A DNA stretch of 64,000 nucleotides from NCBI RefSeq assembly GCF_013423485.1, contig NZ_JABFFR010000010.1:1-64000 (forward strand). Reading direction: 5' to 3'. Under the pieces are notes generated by a model that was not told where the DNA came from, made no database searches, and was given only the letters and a program-made list of their open reading frames with translations. Made by a program: the position numbers and the translations under genes. The stretch's first letter is position 1. Every line of letters begins with the position of its first letter. The stretch is from Azospirillum oleiclasticum (GTDB taxonomy: Bacteria > Pseudomonadota > Alphaproteobacteria > Azospirillales > Azospirillaceae). Positions 8,162 to 16,008 of this stretch are shown piece by piece.

Positions 8162-9783
8162 GGCACCGCCTCCTCCGCTTCCTCACCGGCACCCTTGCCG
8201 CGCCCGGTCGCCGCCAGCAGAGCGGTGACGTCCAGCATGGGCGAGCGCGCCGGCCGCTCCTTCGTTCCCTTCGACGTCCACAGGCGCGGCGGCGCGCAGC
8301 CGAGCGCCGACAGGGCGCTCCGTAGGTCGTGCGCCGCCTCCTTCGGTATCACCTCGACCAGCCGGTGGTAGCGGGCGGCGGCCAGCACATCGTTCTCGCG
8401 GACCAGCCCAGCCAATTCCCGCCAGGATCCGCGGGGCAGCCGGTCCACCACATCCGCCAGCCGCAGCAGGTCGCGGAGACGGGCGAGCGGTGTATGCCCC
8501 TCGTCGTTGTTGCCGTCCGGCACCTCGCCATCGCCCTCCGGCACCCGGTAGGGGGCCATGGTCAGCAGCCGGAGCTCGTCATCGACGCGCTGGCTCAGGT
8601 CGTGCGCCACGATGTCACCCGCGAAGTCCCGGGCCAGCGTGGTGGTCACACGGTGGAAGGCCAGCGACGCCAGGGTGCGCCCCTCCCCCCGCCGCGACCC
8701 CGCCTTGGCGAACCTGCACAGGGATTCGGCCAGCGTGTGCGCCTGATCGAACGGGTAATGCGCCTTCACGAAGGCGATGCCGGCGCAGGCGGTCAGCCGG
8801 TCGGGGATGTAGACCGGGCTGTTTTTCAGACCCTTCAACCGCTCCCCGGTTTCGATCCCGAACCGCGTCAGGAAGGTTTCGGTGAAACGGATCGCGTCGC
8901 GGGCCGGGAGCAGAGCCGTCACGTCGTCGCCACCCAGCACGATGGGCCGCACGGGAATCGTCTTCCGGGTTGCCACGTCGCGAACTATGTCGTGCAAAGC
9001 TGCCAGGAAGGCCTCTTCCGTCGCTTCCTTGACCGCATTCGACAAATCCCGAAGCAGGCGCGTGCGGTCCTCCGCGCCGAGCGACTCGTCCTTGCCGATC
9101 GCCATGAAGAGCTGCCCCAACCCGTTGCCATCGGCGTGGAGCACCGCCATGTAGCGGCCGTCGCCGACGATCACATCGACGTCCTTGGCGAAGTCGCCGG
9201 CCATATCGGGGAACAGGCGGGTCTTGAACACCGACGCCCGGCCCCCGCCGGCCGCATCGCGCCGCCGCCGCATCGAGCAGTCCACCGCCTCCGGTCCCTG
9301 CACGCCGTCGTCGTCACGCTCCTTATCGTCCACAGCCGGCTCGCCGGTGCGTTGGGCGCGCAGCGTGAAGGGGGTGGCGGGCGGCAGGACCGGCCCGGCA
9401 AGGCCGCCATCGGTCCTGAGCTCATTTTCGAAGGCGTCGAACTCCCTGGCCGTCGGCCGGTCCCCCGCCAGTTCGTGCCAGGCCAATCCGTAACGCAGCC
9501 CGGGCGCCCATTCGGCGATCATCAGCGGCAGAAGCCGGACCATGCGCGCGGCGGCGCCGTCGTCGGCCACCAGCAGCCGGAAGGCGCCCGCCCCGGTGGA
9601 CAGGATGGTGACCCCCTCCCCCGACCCGGCGGAGGTCGCCCGGCAAGCCTTCATCATGTCGTCACGGACGCGGCCCGGAATCTCCTCGACCAGATCGCTG
9701 CCGCCGGCGATATCCCGCAGCTTGCCTCCGGAGGTGATCCAGGACTGGATCCCCTTCGCCACGAACCCGACCAACGCCGCCAT
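8158..9783 (-). CDS. cas10: Cas10, type III CRISPR large subunit lacking the HD nuclease domain
   Basis: A 541-residue Cas10. It starts directly with the palm-type opening (IQSWITSGGKLRDIAGGSDL), so the N-terminal HD DNase domain of standard Cas10 is absent. The first cyclase-like domain spans about 1-125. The second has LHADGNGLGQ near residue 216 and an intact GGDD (PIVLGGDDVTALLP) near 283-286, then AGIAFVKAHYPFDQAHTLAE, typical of Cas10. No CxxC zinc-finger pair is present. An intact GGDD suggests it may still make cyclic oligoadenylate when target RNA binds; this is inference. First gene of the effector operon. Confidence 0.92.
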   Translation of the reverse strand: MAALVGFVAKGIQSWITSGGKLRDIAGGSDLVEEIPGRVRDDMMKACRATSAGSGEGVTILSTGAGAFRLLVADDGAAARMVRLLPLMIAEWAPGLRYGLAWHELAGDRPTAREFDAFENELRTDGGLAGPVLPPATPFTLRAQRTGEPAVDDKERDDDGVQGPEAVDCSMRRRRDAAGGGRASVFKTRLFPDMAGDFAKDVDVIVGDGRYMAVLHADGNGLGQLFMAIGKDESLGAEDRTRLLRDLSNAVKEATEEAFLAALHDIVRDVATRKTIPVRPIVLGGDDVTALLPARDAIRFTETFLTRFGIETGERLKGLKNSPVYIPDRLTACAGIAFVKAHYPFDQAHTLAESLCRFAKAGSRRGEGRTLASLAFHRVTTTLARDFAGDIVAHDLSQRVDDELRLLTMAPYRVPEGDGEVPDGNNDEGHTPLARLRDLLRLADVVDRLPRGSWRELAGLVRENDVLAAARYHRLVEVIPKEAAHDLRSALSALGCAPPRLWTSKGTKERPARSPMLDVTALLAATGRGKGAGEEAEEAVP

Positions 9784-10250
9784 GGTGCGCCGCCCCCCAC
9801 ACGTATCCAGGGAGAATTAGCGCGCGTGTCACGAAAAGTCGATGATCATCAATCTCTTTCTCAATTCACGGGTGAAATGGTGACAGGAGTATGAACGTCT
9901 GCGAAGCGATGCCGGACCTGCGTTCTGCGCTCCTCACATGGACAGCCGAATCCGCCACATTCTGCCAGATTTCATCAACCCCATACCAACGCCAGCGGTC
10001 TCGGCAGCGATGGTCTCACGGCAATGCTTATGCTGTATTGCGCTGCTGTTCTTTTCGTTCGAGCGCTCCGGTGCGCGTCAAAACCCCAGGAGTGCTCAAA
10101 TCCCCCGGATCATTGATTCGCAAGGGTTCGTTGTCAGCATGAAGAGCGGAACGGAACCGAATGCGGCCGCCGCGACGCTGTTCCGGCAAACCCCTCGATT
10201 CCATGCCGATTCGGCTTTGTGGCTCAAGGGATGGGAGCCACCCGGTCTCC
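9784..10250. other. Intergenic region upstream of the cas operon
   Basis: No gene is supported in this stretch of about 470 bp. It contains the start-proximal region of the leftward cas operon, with an A/T-richer segment about 9830-9960 that is the likely promoter site. An ATG at 9891 with an AGGAG-like site opens an 83-codon frame, but its composition (Ser/Arg-rich, no domain) looks random. An inverted repeat (TGGCTC at 10220-10225, GAGCCA at 10235-10240) lies near the right end. Confidence 0.5.
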
Positions 10251-10268
10251 CCCGGCAGTGCTGCCGGG
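10251..10268 (-). terminator. GC-rich hairpin directly after the integrase remnant
   Basis: CCCGGCAG (10251-10258) and CTGCCGGG (10261-10268) form a perfect 8-bp stem with a 2-nt spacer, immediately downstream of the leftward integrase remnant's stop codon. There is no T-run on the minus strand, so it is a transcript-end hairpin at best, not a textbook terminator. Confidence 0.4.
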
Positions 10269-11012
10269 TCACACTCTCCCCGCCGGCCGGCGCCCGCGGC
10301 GCTTCGGCAGCGCCACCACATTGTCCCCGAAGGCCGCAATCGCTTCTTCCGCCGCCTGGTCCGCACCCGCCTTCAGCGCACCCATGACGCGGCTTTCCAC
10401 CCGGTCCGAAAGGTCGCGCAGGGGACGGGCGTCCCGGTTGACGTAACGGCCGGTCATGGCGAGCGTCTTGTGGCCGAGCTTGTCGCGCACGAGGAAGGCG
10501 TTGGCGCCCGCCTGACCCACGTAGGTGCCGACCGTGTGCCGGAGGTCATGGAGGCGGACGTCGGGCAGACCCGCCCGCGCGCGAATGCGCGTCCAGGCGT
10601 GCTCCAGCGTCGATGCCGAAAGGGGTTCCTCGGGGTCGCTCGCGGCCGGCAGGAACCACGGGGAGGTCCGCGGCCGTTCCGACAGGAAGGCCACGGTGGT
10701 AGACCCGACCGGATGGACACGGGCTCCGGCCTTCCCGTCGCGGATACGAAGGAGCCCCTGCTCGAGGTCCACATCCTCCCAGCGCAGCCCCGGTGCGCGC
10801 CTTGTCCGGCGTCCAGGGCGACCCATGGCGGCCGAGCTTCAACTTTTTGGTCGGCGTGTCCCGGCCGCCCATCCGGTACTGCACCCGGTAGGTCTTCAGT
10901 CCCCTGGGCGTGACGCGGAGGCCGAACCCCTTCAGATCGGTGCCCGGATCCAGAGGTCCGTGTCCCGCGGCTTCGTCCGATCGACCAGCTTCTTGGTGAT
11001 CCTCGCCTGCAT
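10269..11012 (-). pseudogene. Broken tyrosine recombinase/integrase
   Basis: The C-terminal catalytic half is open (10269-10826): LRWEDVDLEQG, then HDLRHTVGTYVGQAG, the LGHKTLAMTGRYVN segment with the catalytic Tyr, and a basic tail. The N-terminal part begins at the ATG at 11012 (MQARITKKLVDRTKP), hits a stop near 10940, and continues in another frame with the arm-binding domain (LKGFGLRVTPRGLKTYRVQY ... GRHGSPWTPDKAR). That segment then joins the catalytic half after only a few residues, so the core-binding domain of roughly 100-150 residues is deleted. The gene has at least one frameshift and one internal deletion and cannot make an active recombinase. Its 5' end faces a tRNA 3' fragment at 11196-11243, the usual arrangement of an integrative element and its attachment site. 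Confidence 0.82.
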
Positions 11013-11195
11013 GATTCCCGCCCGGATCCGGAAGCACCGCGGGAGCACCGCGGAAGCACATCGGCGAATTTTCCTGACATTCCGGGACATGCCCCGACAT
11101 GCCGAACAACGACCACCACCTTGGAAAGGCGATCAGAATCCATCCGGGGGAATCCAGGGATCCTTCGGGAAAAAGGACTTTAGTCCAACTCAAGA

Positions 11196-11243
11196 TCTGT
11201 TGCCCGAAAGGGCGTGCTGGTTCGATTCCGGGTTGGGGCACCA
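11196..11243 (+). repeat. tRNA-Leu-like 3' fragment (attachment-site remnant A)
   Basis: The sequence shows a variable arm (TGCCCGAAAGGGCG), a T-arm with TTCGATT in the loop, an acceptor strand TTGGGGC, a discriminator A and a genomic CCA. No matching 5' half (about GCCCCAA) lies upstream, so this is a 3' piece and not a tRNA gene. Integrases of the adjacent type recombine at tRNA 3' ends, so the piece is most simply an att half-site. A related copy lies at 34076-34123. Confidence 0.65.
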
Positions 11244-11756
11244 AGGATTTCAAGGGCTTGACGGCCGTTTCGCCATCGTCGGCGGGCCTTTAGGCCTTCA
11301 TGATCCGCGCCGGCGGACAGCCGGTCCCGCCAAGGATCCGGCAGCCCACCCGACGCCATCATCCCGTTACTCGATCAGCGTTGCCCTGACGCCATCGTGG
11401 CGCCAGCGCCCTTCCATGCCCTTGATCGGCCACTGGAGTGTTCGGACGCGACGTCGCTCGTCCCTGAGCCGCGTCCCTCGTCCCTGATCAGGCAGCCGGG
11501 GCGCTCCACCCACGCGAACACCACGTCGCGCTGCGCGGGTGGGAACCATGACTCGAAAGCCGCGGGCTTGATCAGGACATGCCCCTGCAGCGCGTCGACC
11601 CCGCCCGGTCGGCGAGTGATGGCTTTCGCAGAACTGGCCAAGGAACGCCAGGAAAGCGTGCCCGTAACGCCATCACATCCGATGATTGTCGCGCTTACGT
11701 CACCACCGTTGGCCATGAACCGGAATGATCGGACTCCGCCCCAGTCACCCGGACCG
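11244..11756. other. Region between att remnant and DUF971 gene, no recognised gene
   Basis: About 510 bp with no recognisable gene. A leftward 113-codon frame (11375-11716) starts with MANGGDVSATIIG and breaks into another leftward frame ending at 11367 that reads RTLQWPIKGMEGRWRHDG. Joined by one frameshift near 11460, the two give a fairly protein-like C-terminal stretch, so a decayed cargo gene of the lost element is possible. I recognise no family. Confidence 0.3.
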
Positions 11757-12155
11757 TCAGCCGCGCCGCGGCGGGTCGCGGCTGAAGCCCTTGGCCTGAA
11801 GTTCGGCGAGGTATTGCGCCCACAGGCTCTCCTGGTTCTCGCCGATCTCGTAGAGATAGCGCCAGGAGAAGATGCCGGTGTCGTGCATGTCGTCGAAGAC
11901 GATGCGGACGGCGTAGTTGCCGACCGGTTCCAGCCGCATGATGCCGACGTGGCGGCGGCCCGGCACGGTCTGGCGCTGGGAGGGGTCGTGCCCCTGCACC
12001 TCGGCCGAGGGGCTGACCACCCGCAGGAACTCCGCGGGATAGGAGAAGCGGCGGCCGTTGTCGAAATCGACTTCCAGCCGTTTCTCCTCGGACTTCAGTC
12101 GGATCTCCACGGGCCAGTGGGCCGTGTCGAACCCGTCGTCGCCGGTGCCGGTCAT
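11757..12155 (-). CDS. DUF971 (gamma-butyrobetaine hydroxylase-like N-terminal domain) protein
   Basis: A 132-residue protein with the compact DUF971 fold: WPVEIRLKSEEKRLEVDF, then FSYPAEFLRVVSPSAEVQG, then GNYAVRIVFDDMHDTGIFSWRYLYEIG, the signature WxYL region near the C-terminus. Stand-alone copies are widespread in proteobacteria and their role is unsettled; links to iron-sulfur handling have been proposed. It begins 1 bp after the Trm112-like gene and closes a four-gene leftward run (thioredoxin, LON-domain, Trm112, DUF971), so it is probably co-transcribed with them. Confidence 0.85.
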   Translation of the reverse strand: MTGTGDDGFDTAHWPVEIRLKSEEKRLEVDFDNGRRFSYPAEFLRVVSPSAEVQGHDPSQRQTVPGRRHVGIMRLEPVGNYAVRIVFDDMHDTGIFSWRYLYEIGENQESLWAQYLAELQAKGFSRDPPRRG

Positions 12156-12156
12156 G

Positions 12157-12396
12157 TCAGCCCTTGTGCCCCGGCCGGTCGTCCAGGCTGCGCGCCTCGT
12201 CCACCAGCATGATGGGAATGCCGTCGCGGATGGGATAGGCCAACCCTGCCCGCTCGCTCACCAGCTCGGCCCGTTCGGAGTCGTAGCGCAGCGGCCCCTT
12301 GGTCAGCGGGCAGACGAGGATTTCCAGCAGCTTGGGATCGACGCGGGCGGGAGCCTTGCCCTCGGTCGCCTTGTCGTCGGTGGGGGACGCGGTCAT
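12157..12396 (-). CDS. Trm112 family protein
   Basis: A 79-residue protein with the Trm112 core [17 protein letters not shown] and [16 protein letters not shown]. Only one Cys of the usual zinc knuckle is present, as in many bacterial members. Trm112 proteins activate methyltransferases in eukaryotes and archaea; the bacterial partner here is unknown. A GAGG site precedes the ATG. It sits in a tight operon with the LON-domain gene upstream and the DUF971 gene 1 bp downstream. Confidence 0.88.
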   Translation of the reverse strand: MTASPTDDKATEGKAPARVDPKLLEILVCPLTKGPLRYDSERAELVSERAGLAYPIRDGIPIMLVDEARSLDDRPGHKG

Positions 12397-12426
12397 GGGG
12401 CCTCGAATGGTCAGGGCGGAACGCGG

Positions 12427-13104
12427 TCAGTGGCGCTGAGCCGCCTGGTCGCTGTCACGGGCATCGAGAATGGCCATCTCGATCAGCGCGATCAAGAGCG
12501 TCGCGCGCTCCGTCAGGTCGGGGGCCTCCAGCAACGCCTGCTTCTCGCTGGCGGCGAAGGGGCAGATCATGGCAAGCGAGTTGACCAGCCGTTCGTCGGG
12601 CGTGCCTTCGATGTGCTCCCAGTTGGCGGAGATGCCCTGGGTGCGGAAATAGCTCTTCAGCCCCGCCAGCATCCGGTCGCGGTCGATGCCGCCGCCGGGC
12701 TCCTCCACCATGTCGCCGGCGAAGCGCTCCCACCCCGCATGGACGCGGCGGTAGCCGTTGATCGTCTCCAGCTCGCTCAGCACATGGAAACGGCAGACGC
12801 CGGTCAGGGTGATGAGGAGGCGCCCGTCGTCGGTCTCCTGGAAGCTGGTGATGCGGCCGGCGCAGCCGGTCTCGTACACCGGCGGCACCTTGGCCCGGCT
12901 GGCGGGGTCGAGCGGCTGGATCATGCCGATGTTGCGATCGCCCTTCAGGGCGTCCTCCACCATCGCCAGATAGCGCGGCTCGAAGATGTTCAGCGGAAGC
13001 CGTGCCCGCGGAAGCAGCATCACCCCCGGCAGAGGGAAGATCGGCAGCGTCCGCGGCAGGCGGTCGAAGGTGGGGTCGAACGGGTTCGGGCTCATGCCCA
13101 ACAA
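12427..13104 (-). CDS. LON substrate-binding domain protein
   Basis: A 225-residue protein made only of the N-terminal LON domain: LPIFPLPGVMLLPRARLPLNIFEPRYLAMVEDAL, then GCAGRITSFQETDDGRLLI and a helical C-terminal half. It has no AAA+ ATPase or Ser-Lys protease domain, so it is not Lon itself; stand-alone copies are thought to bind peptides or other proteins. It lies 15 bp downstream of the thioredoxin/TPR gene, a pairing common in alphaproteobacteria that suggests a shared proteostasis role. Confidence 0.88.
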   Translation of the reverse strand: MLGMSPNPFDPTFDRLPRTLPIFPLPGVMLLPRARLPLNIFEPRYLAMVEDALKGDRNIGMIQPLDPASRAKVPPVYETGCAGRITSFQETDDGRLLITLTGVCRFHVLSELETINGYRRVHAGWERFAGDMVEEPGGGIDRDRMLAGLKSYFRTQGISANWEHIEGTPDERLVNSLAMICPFAASEKQALLEAPDLTERATLLIALIEMAILDARDSDQAAQRH

Positions 13105-13119
13105 CCTAGGTCGCCCACG

Positions 13120-14055
13120 TCAGCGGAACAGGATCGACGACAGTTTCCGGCGGGTCTGGATGGTGAGCGGGTCGGTGGGACCGAACGCCTCGAAGAACTT
13201 CACGAGCTGCTTGCGCGCACCCTCGTCGTTCCAGGCGCGGTCGCGGCGCACGATCTCCAGCAGCTCGTCCACAGCCGCCTCCCGCTTTCCGGCGGCGAAC
13301 AGCGCCATGGCAAGGTCGAAGCGCGCCTGATGGTTGTCCTTGTCGCGGGCGACGGCTTCCATCAGCTCGGGGATGGGGCCGGCGTTCTGCGCCTGCTCGG
13401 CCACGTCGAGCGCGCTCTTCGCGGCGGCGAGATCCTTGTCCTTGGCGAGAGACGCCGGGGCGTCGGCGATCATCCGCTTGGCCTGGGCGTATTCCTTGGC
13501 GGCGATCAGGCAGCGCACCATGCCGGCGTAGGCGGCGGCGTTCTCCGGCTCGGCTTCCAGGATCTGGCCGTAGATGTCGGCGGCGGTGGCGACGTCGCCC
13601 GCGTCCAGCATCTCCTTGGCCTGGGCCAGCGCGTCCTCCAGCAGGTCGCCCTCGCCGCCCGCCGCACCGCCCAGCTTCACCAGCCGGTCGATGAAGGCCT
13701 TGATCTGCGATTCCGGCTGGGCGCCGACGAAGCCGTCCACCGGGCGGCCCTGGAAGAAGGCGTAGACCGCGGGGATCGACTGCACGCGGAGCTGCTGCGC
13801 GATCATCGGGTGCTGGTCGGTGTCGATCTTGACCAGCTTCACCGCACCCTTGGCGGCGCGCACGGCCTTTTCGATGATCGGGCCGAGCTGCTTGCAGGGG
13901 CCGCACCAGGGCGCCCAGAAGTCGACGATGACGGGGACCGTCCGCGACGCCTCGATCACGTCGGCCATGAAGGTGCGATCGGTGCCGTCCTTGACCAGGT
14001 CGGAGGCCGCACCGGCGGCGGCGGGGCCGTTTTTCGAGTTCGGGAACGAGAACAT
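13120..14055 (-). CDS. cnoX: Thioredoxin-TPR co-chaperone (CnoX/YbbN-like)
   Basis: A 311-residue protein. Residues about 20-125 are a thioredoxin fold with VDFWAPWCGPCKQLGP (active-site CGPC) and the cis-Pro segment SIPAVYAFFQG. Residues about 145-300 are TPR-like helices (GDVATAADIYGQILEAEPEN) ending in a helical tail. This is the layout of CnoX, which protects substrates from over-oxidation and hands them to chaperones. The intact CGPC suggests an active oxidoreductase, unlike the E. coli protein, which has lost one Cys. First gene of the leftward run that continues with the LON-domain, Trm112 and DUF971 genes. Confidence 0.87.
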   Translation of the reverse strand: MFSFPNSKNGPAAAGAASDLVKDGTDRTFMADVIEASRTVPVIVDFWAPWCGPCKQLGPIIEKAVRAAKGAVKLVKIDTDQHPMIAQQLRVQSIPAVYAFFQGRPVDGFVGAQPESQIKAFIDRLVKLGGAAGGEGDLLEDALAQAKEMLDAGDVATAADIYGQILEAEPENAAAYAGMVRCLIAAKEYAQAKRMIADAPASLAKDKDLAAAKSALDVAEQAQNAGPIPELMEAVARDKDNHQARFDLAMALFAAGKREAAVDELLEIVRRDRAWNDEGARKQLVKFFEAFGPTDPLTIQTRRKLSSILFR

Positions 14056-14147
14056 GGCGGTTGCTTACCCCGTTGCGGACTGGGTGGTTAGATGAGGAGG
14101 CGCGGGCGTCCGGACAACCCCGGCCGTGCCCCGGCCGCCGGCGGGCG

Positions 14148-14669
14148 TCATCCGAATTCCACGATGCGCGGCTCGTGCCCGCAGGCACGGATGAAGCGCA
14201 GCAGGTCGGCCGGCGCGATGGCGGTCATGCGGTCGTTGGACAGAGGGTGGTAGTTGAGCGGGTCGTGCTCCAACATGGCCTTCTGCAGCACCACGTTCAC
14301 CACCCGCTCGCGGTCGTTGACCAGGGCGAAGGGGGTGACCGAGCCCGGCCGCACCCCCAGCACCTGCCACAGCCGCTCCGCCGACGCGAAGGACAGCCGG
14401 GCCGAGCCGATCACCCGGTCGAAGCTGTTGAGCGCCACGGCCGCATCCTCCAGCGCCACCACCAGCCAGTAACGGTCCTTGCGGTCCTTCAGGAACAGGT
14501 TCTTGCAGTGGCCACCCGGCAGGTCGCCGCGCAGCGCCTTGCTCTCCTCCACCGTGAAGAGCGGGGGATGACGGTGCGTCACCGCCGGAATGCCTAGCGC
14601 GTCGAGCCGGGCGAGCAGCTCGTCCGGCAGGGTGGGCAGCGGCGTGTCGTCGTGCGTGGACCCGTGCAT
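14148..14669 (-). CDS. Prolyl-tRNA editing protein (YbaK/ProX family)
   Basis: A 173-residue stand-alone editing domain that hydrolyses mischarged prolyl-tRNA, most likely Ala-tRNA(Pro) (ProXp-ala type). Diagnostic segments are HPPLFTVEESKALRG, GGHCKNLFLKDRKDRYWLV with the conserved Lys, and GSVTPFALVND. Length is normal for the family. It lies alone, leftward, between the thioredoxin gene and tRNA-Gly. The substrate subtype is inferred from the KNLFLKD motif. Confidence 0.88.
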   Translation of the reverse strand: MHGSTHDDTPLPTLPDELLARLDALGIPAVTHRHPPLFTVEESKALRGDLPGGHCKNLFLKDRKDRYWLVVALEDAAVALNSFDRVIGSARLSFASAERLWQVLGVRPGSVTPFALVNDRERVVNVVLQKAMLEHDPLNYHPLSNDRMTAIAPADLLRFIRACGHEPRIVEFG

Positions 14670-14810
14670 GCATCGGCTTTATCACCGCCATCGCCGCCCG
14701 TCCAGCGCCCGCGAAAATCCGCAACATGCCCCTTGCATTGCTCCGGCCGATGAGTATAGTCCCGCCCACGCCGCCGGACGGACCCTTCCAGGGGACAGGC
14801 GGAACGGAGC

Positions 14811-14885
14811 GCGGGCGTAGCTCAGGGGTAGAGCACAACCTTGCCAAGGTTGGGGTCGAGGGTTCGAATCCCTTCGCCCGCTCCA
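14811..14885 (+). tRNA. tRNA-Gly (GCC anticodon)
   Basis: A 75-nt cloverleaf: acceptor GCGGGCG pairs with CGCCCGC; D-arm GCTCAGGGGTAGAGC; anticodon loop TTGCCAA with GCC at 14843-14845; T-loop TTCGAAT; CCA encoded at 14883-14885. Confidence 0.97.
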
Positions 14886-14947
14886 GTTTTAACAAGCACC
14901 GCCGACAACGCCGTGGTCGCCTTCCCGCAAGGCGGCCTTTTGGCGTT

Positions 14948-15994
14948 TCAGCCGGTGCCGATCGCCCCCGCACCGCACCCGGCCGCGGCTGCGGCCGGCC
15001 CCACCCTCCAGGTCCGGCGCGCCACATCGAGGAAATTGCCGCCGAGGATCTTCGAGACGGCGGCGGCGCCATAGCCACGGGCGGCCAACGCCTCGGCCAG
15101 CGCGTCGGCCACGTCGGGCGGGCTGCCGGTCCAGGCTCCGCCATACCCGGCGTCGGGAGGCCACCAGTAGGCCGGATCGATGCCGGGCGGCAACGGATCG
15201 GCACCGGCCTCGTACACATGGTCGAGTCCGAGCCCCACGTGATCGGGCCCGACGCGCTGAACGATGTGATCCACATGCTCGGCCATCGCCGGCACCGCGT
15301 CTCCCCGTCGGCCGAGAAGCAGGTCGAATCCGCAGACGCCGACGACCCCGCCGGTGGCCGCGCAGGCGTCGATCTGACGGTCGGTGACGTTGCGCGGGTG
15401 ATCGACCAGCGCCCGCGCGTTCGCGTGGGAGAAGACGACCGGCGTGGTGGACGCCTCCATGACGTCCAGCGACGTCCGCTCCCCGGCGTGCGAGCAGTCC
15501 GGGACGATGCCGGCGGCGTTGAGGGCGGCGAGGAAGCATCGTCCGCGCCGCGTCAACCCCTCGTCGTCGTCGTGGCACCCGCCCCCGGCGGCGTTGTTCC
15601 GGTTGTAGACAAGGGCCGCCTGCCGGAGCCCGAGACCGGCGGCGCGCTGCACAAGCGACTCGTCCGACAACAGGGGAGCGGCGCCCTCGACATCGAACAC
15701 CACCGCCAGCCGCCCGGTTCCATGGGCGGCGGCGACATCCTCGACGGAGCGGGCAAGCACGAACCGGTCGGAACGGCACTCCAGCCAGCGCCGGAAGCGC
15801 GCGATGGTGTCGATGACCTGCCGCGGCGGCGTCATGTCCATGCCGACGTTCAGCGACACGACCGTGAATCCGGCGCGGCGGTGCCGGTCGAGCACCTCCA
15901 GGTCGGCCCCGGCGGACGGCGGCACGGGGGACAGCGGCACGCAGGCGTGCGCGTCCCAGCGCAGAGGAGCCTTTCCGGCGGGATCAGGCATCAT
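14948..15994 (-). CDS. M19 (renal/membrane dipeptidase) family protein
   Basis: A 348-residue zinc dipeptidase homologue. The family ligands are seen as H16 in WDAHACVPL, Glu in FDVEGAAPL, His in PDCSHAG and in FSHANAR, then Arg in RNVTD and Asp in GLGLDHV. The usual HxD at the first site is HxC here (C18), so one metal ligand differs. Typical members hydrolyse dipeptides, including ones with a D-residue at the C-terminus. The tandem ATGs at 15994 and 15991 follow a GGGGGA site; the longer frame upstream overlaps the transporter gene and is rejected. It is the last gene of the leftward run with the radical SAM enzyme, so it may trim the modified peptide or recycle its fragments. Confidence 0.83.
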   Translation of the reverse strand: MMPDPAGKAPLRWDAHACVPLSPVPPSAGADLEVLDRHRRAGFTVVSLNVGMDMTPPRQVIDTIARFRRWLECRSDRFVLARSVEDVAAAHGTGRLAVVFDVEGAAPLLSDESLVQRAAGLGLRQAALVYNRNNAAGGGCHDDDEGLTRRGRCFLAALNAAGIVPDCSHAGERTSLDVMEASTTPVVFSHANARALVDHPRNVTDRQIDACAATGGVVGVCGFDLLLGRRGDAVPAMAEHVDHIVQRVGPDHVGLGLDHVYEAGADPLPPGIDPAYWWPPDAGYGGAWTGSPPDVADALAEALAARGYGAAAVSKILGGNFLDVARRTWRVGPAAAAAGCGAGAIGTG

Positions 15995-16008
15995 CGTCCC
16001 CCATGGCG

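Noticed and set aside
9891..10142. 83-codon rightward ORF with AGGAG-like site upstream of the cas operon
   Set aside because: Low-complexity Ser/Arg-rich product, no domain, no partner genes, and it lies in the probable promoter region.
10546..11253. Long leftward frame containing GIEPARPFGQ
   Set aside because: That peptide comes from antisense translation of a tRNA-Leu-type 3' end. The frame carries part of the integrase pseudogene but is not a gene itself. The same holds for the frame at 33867-34124.
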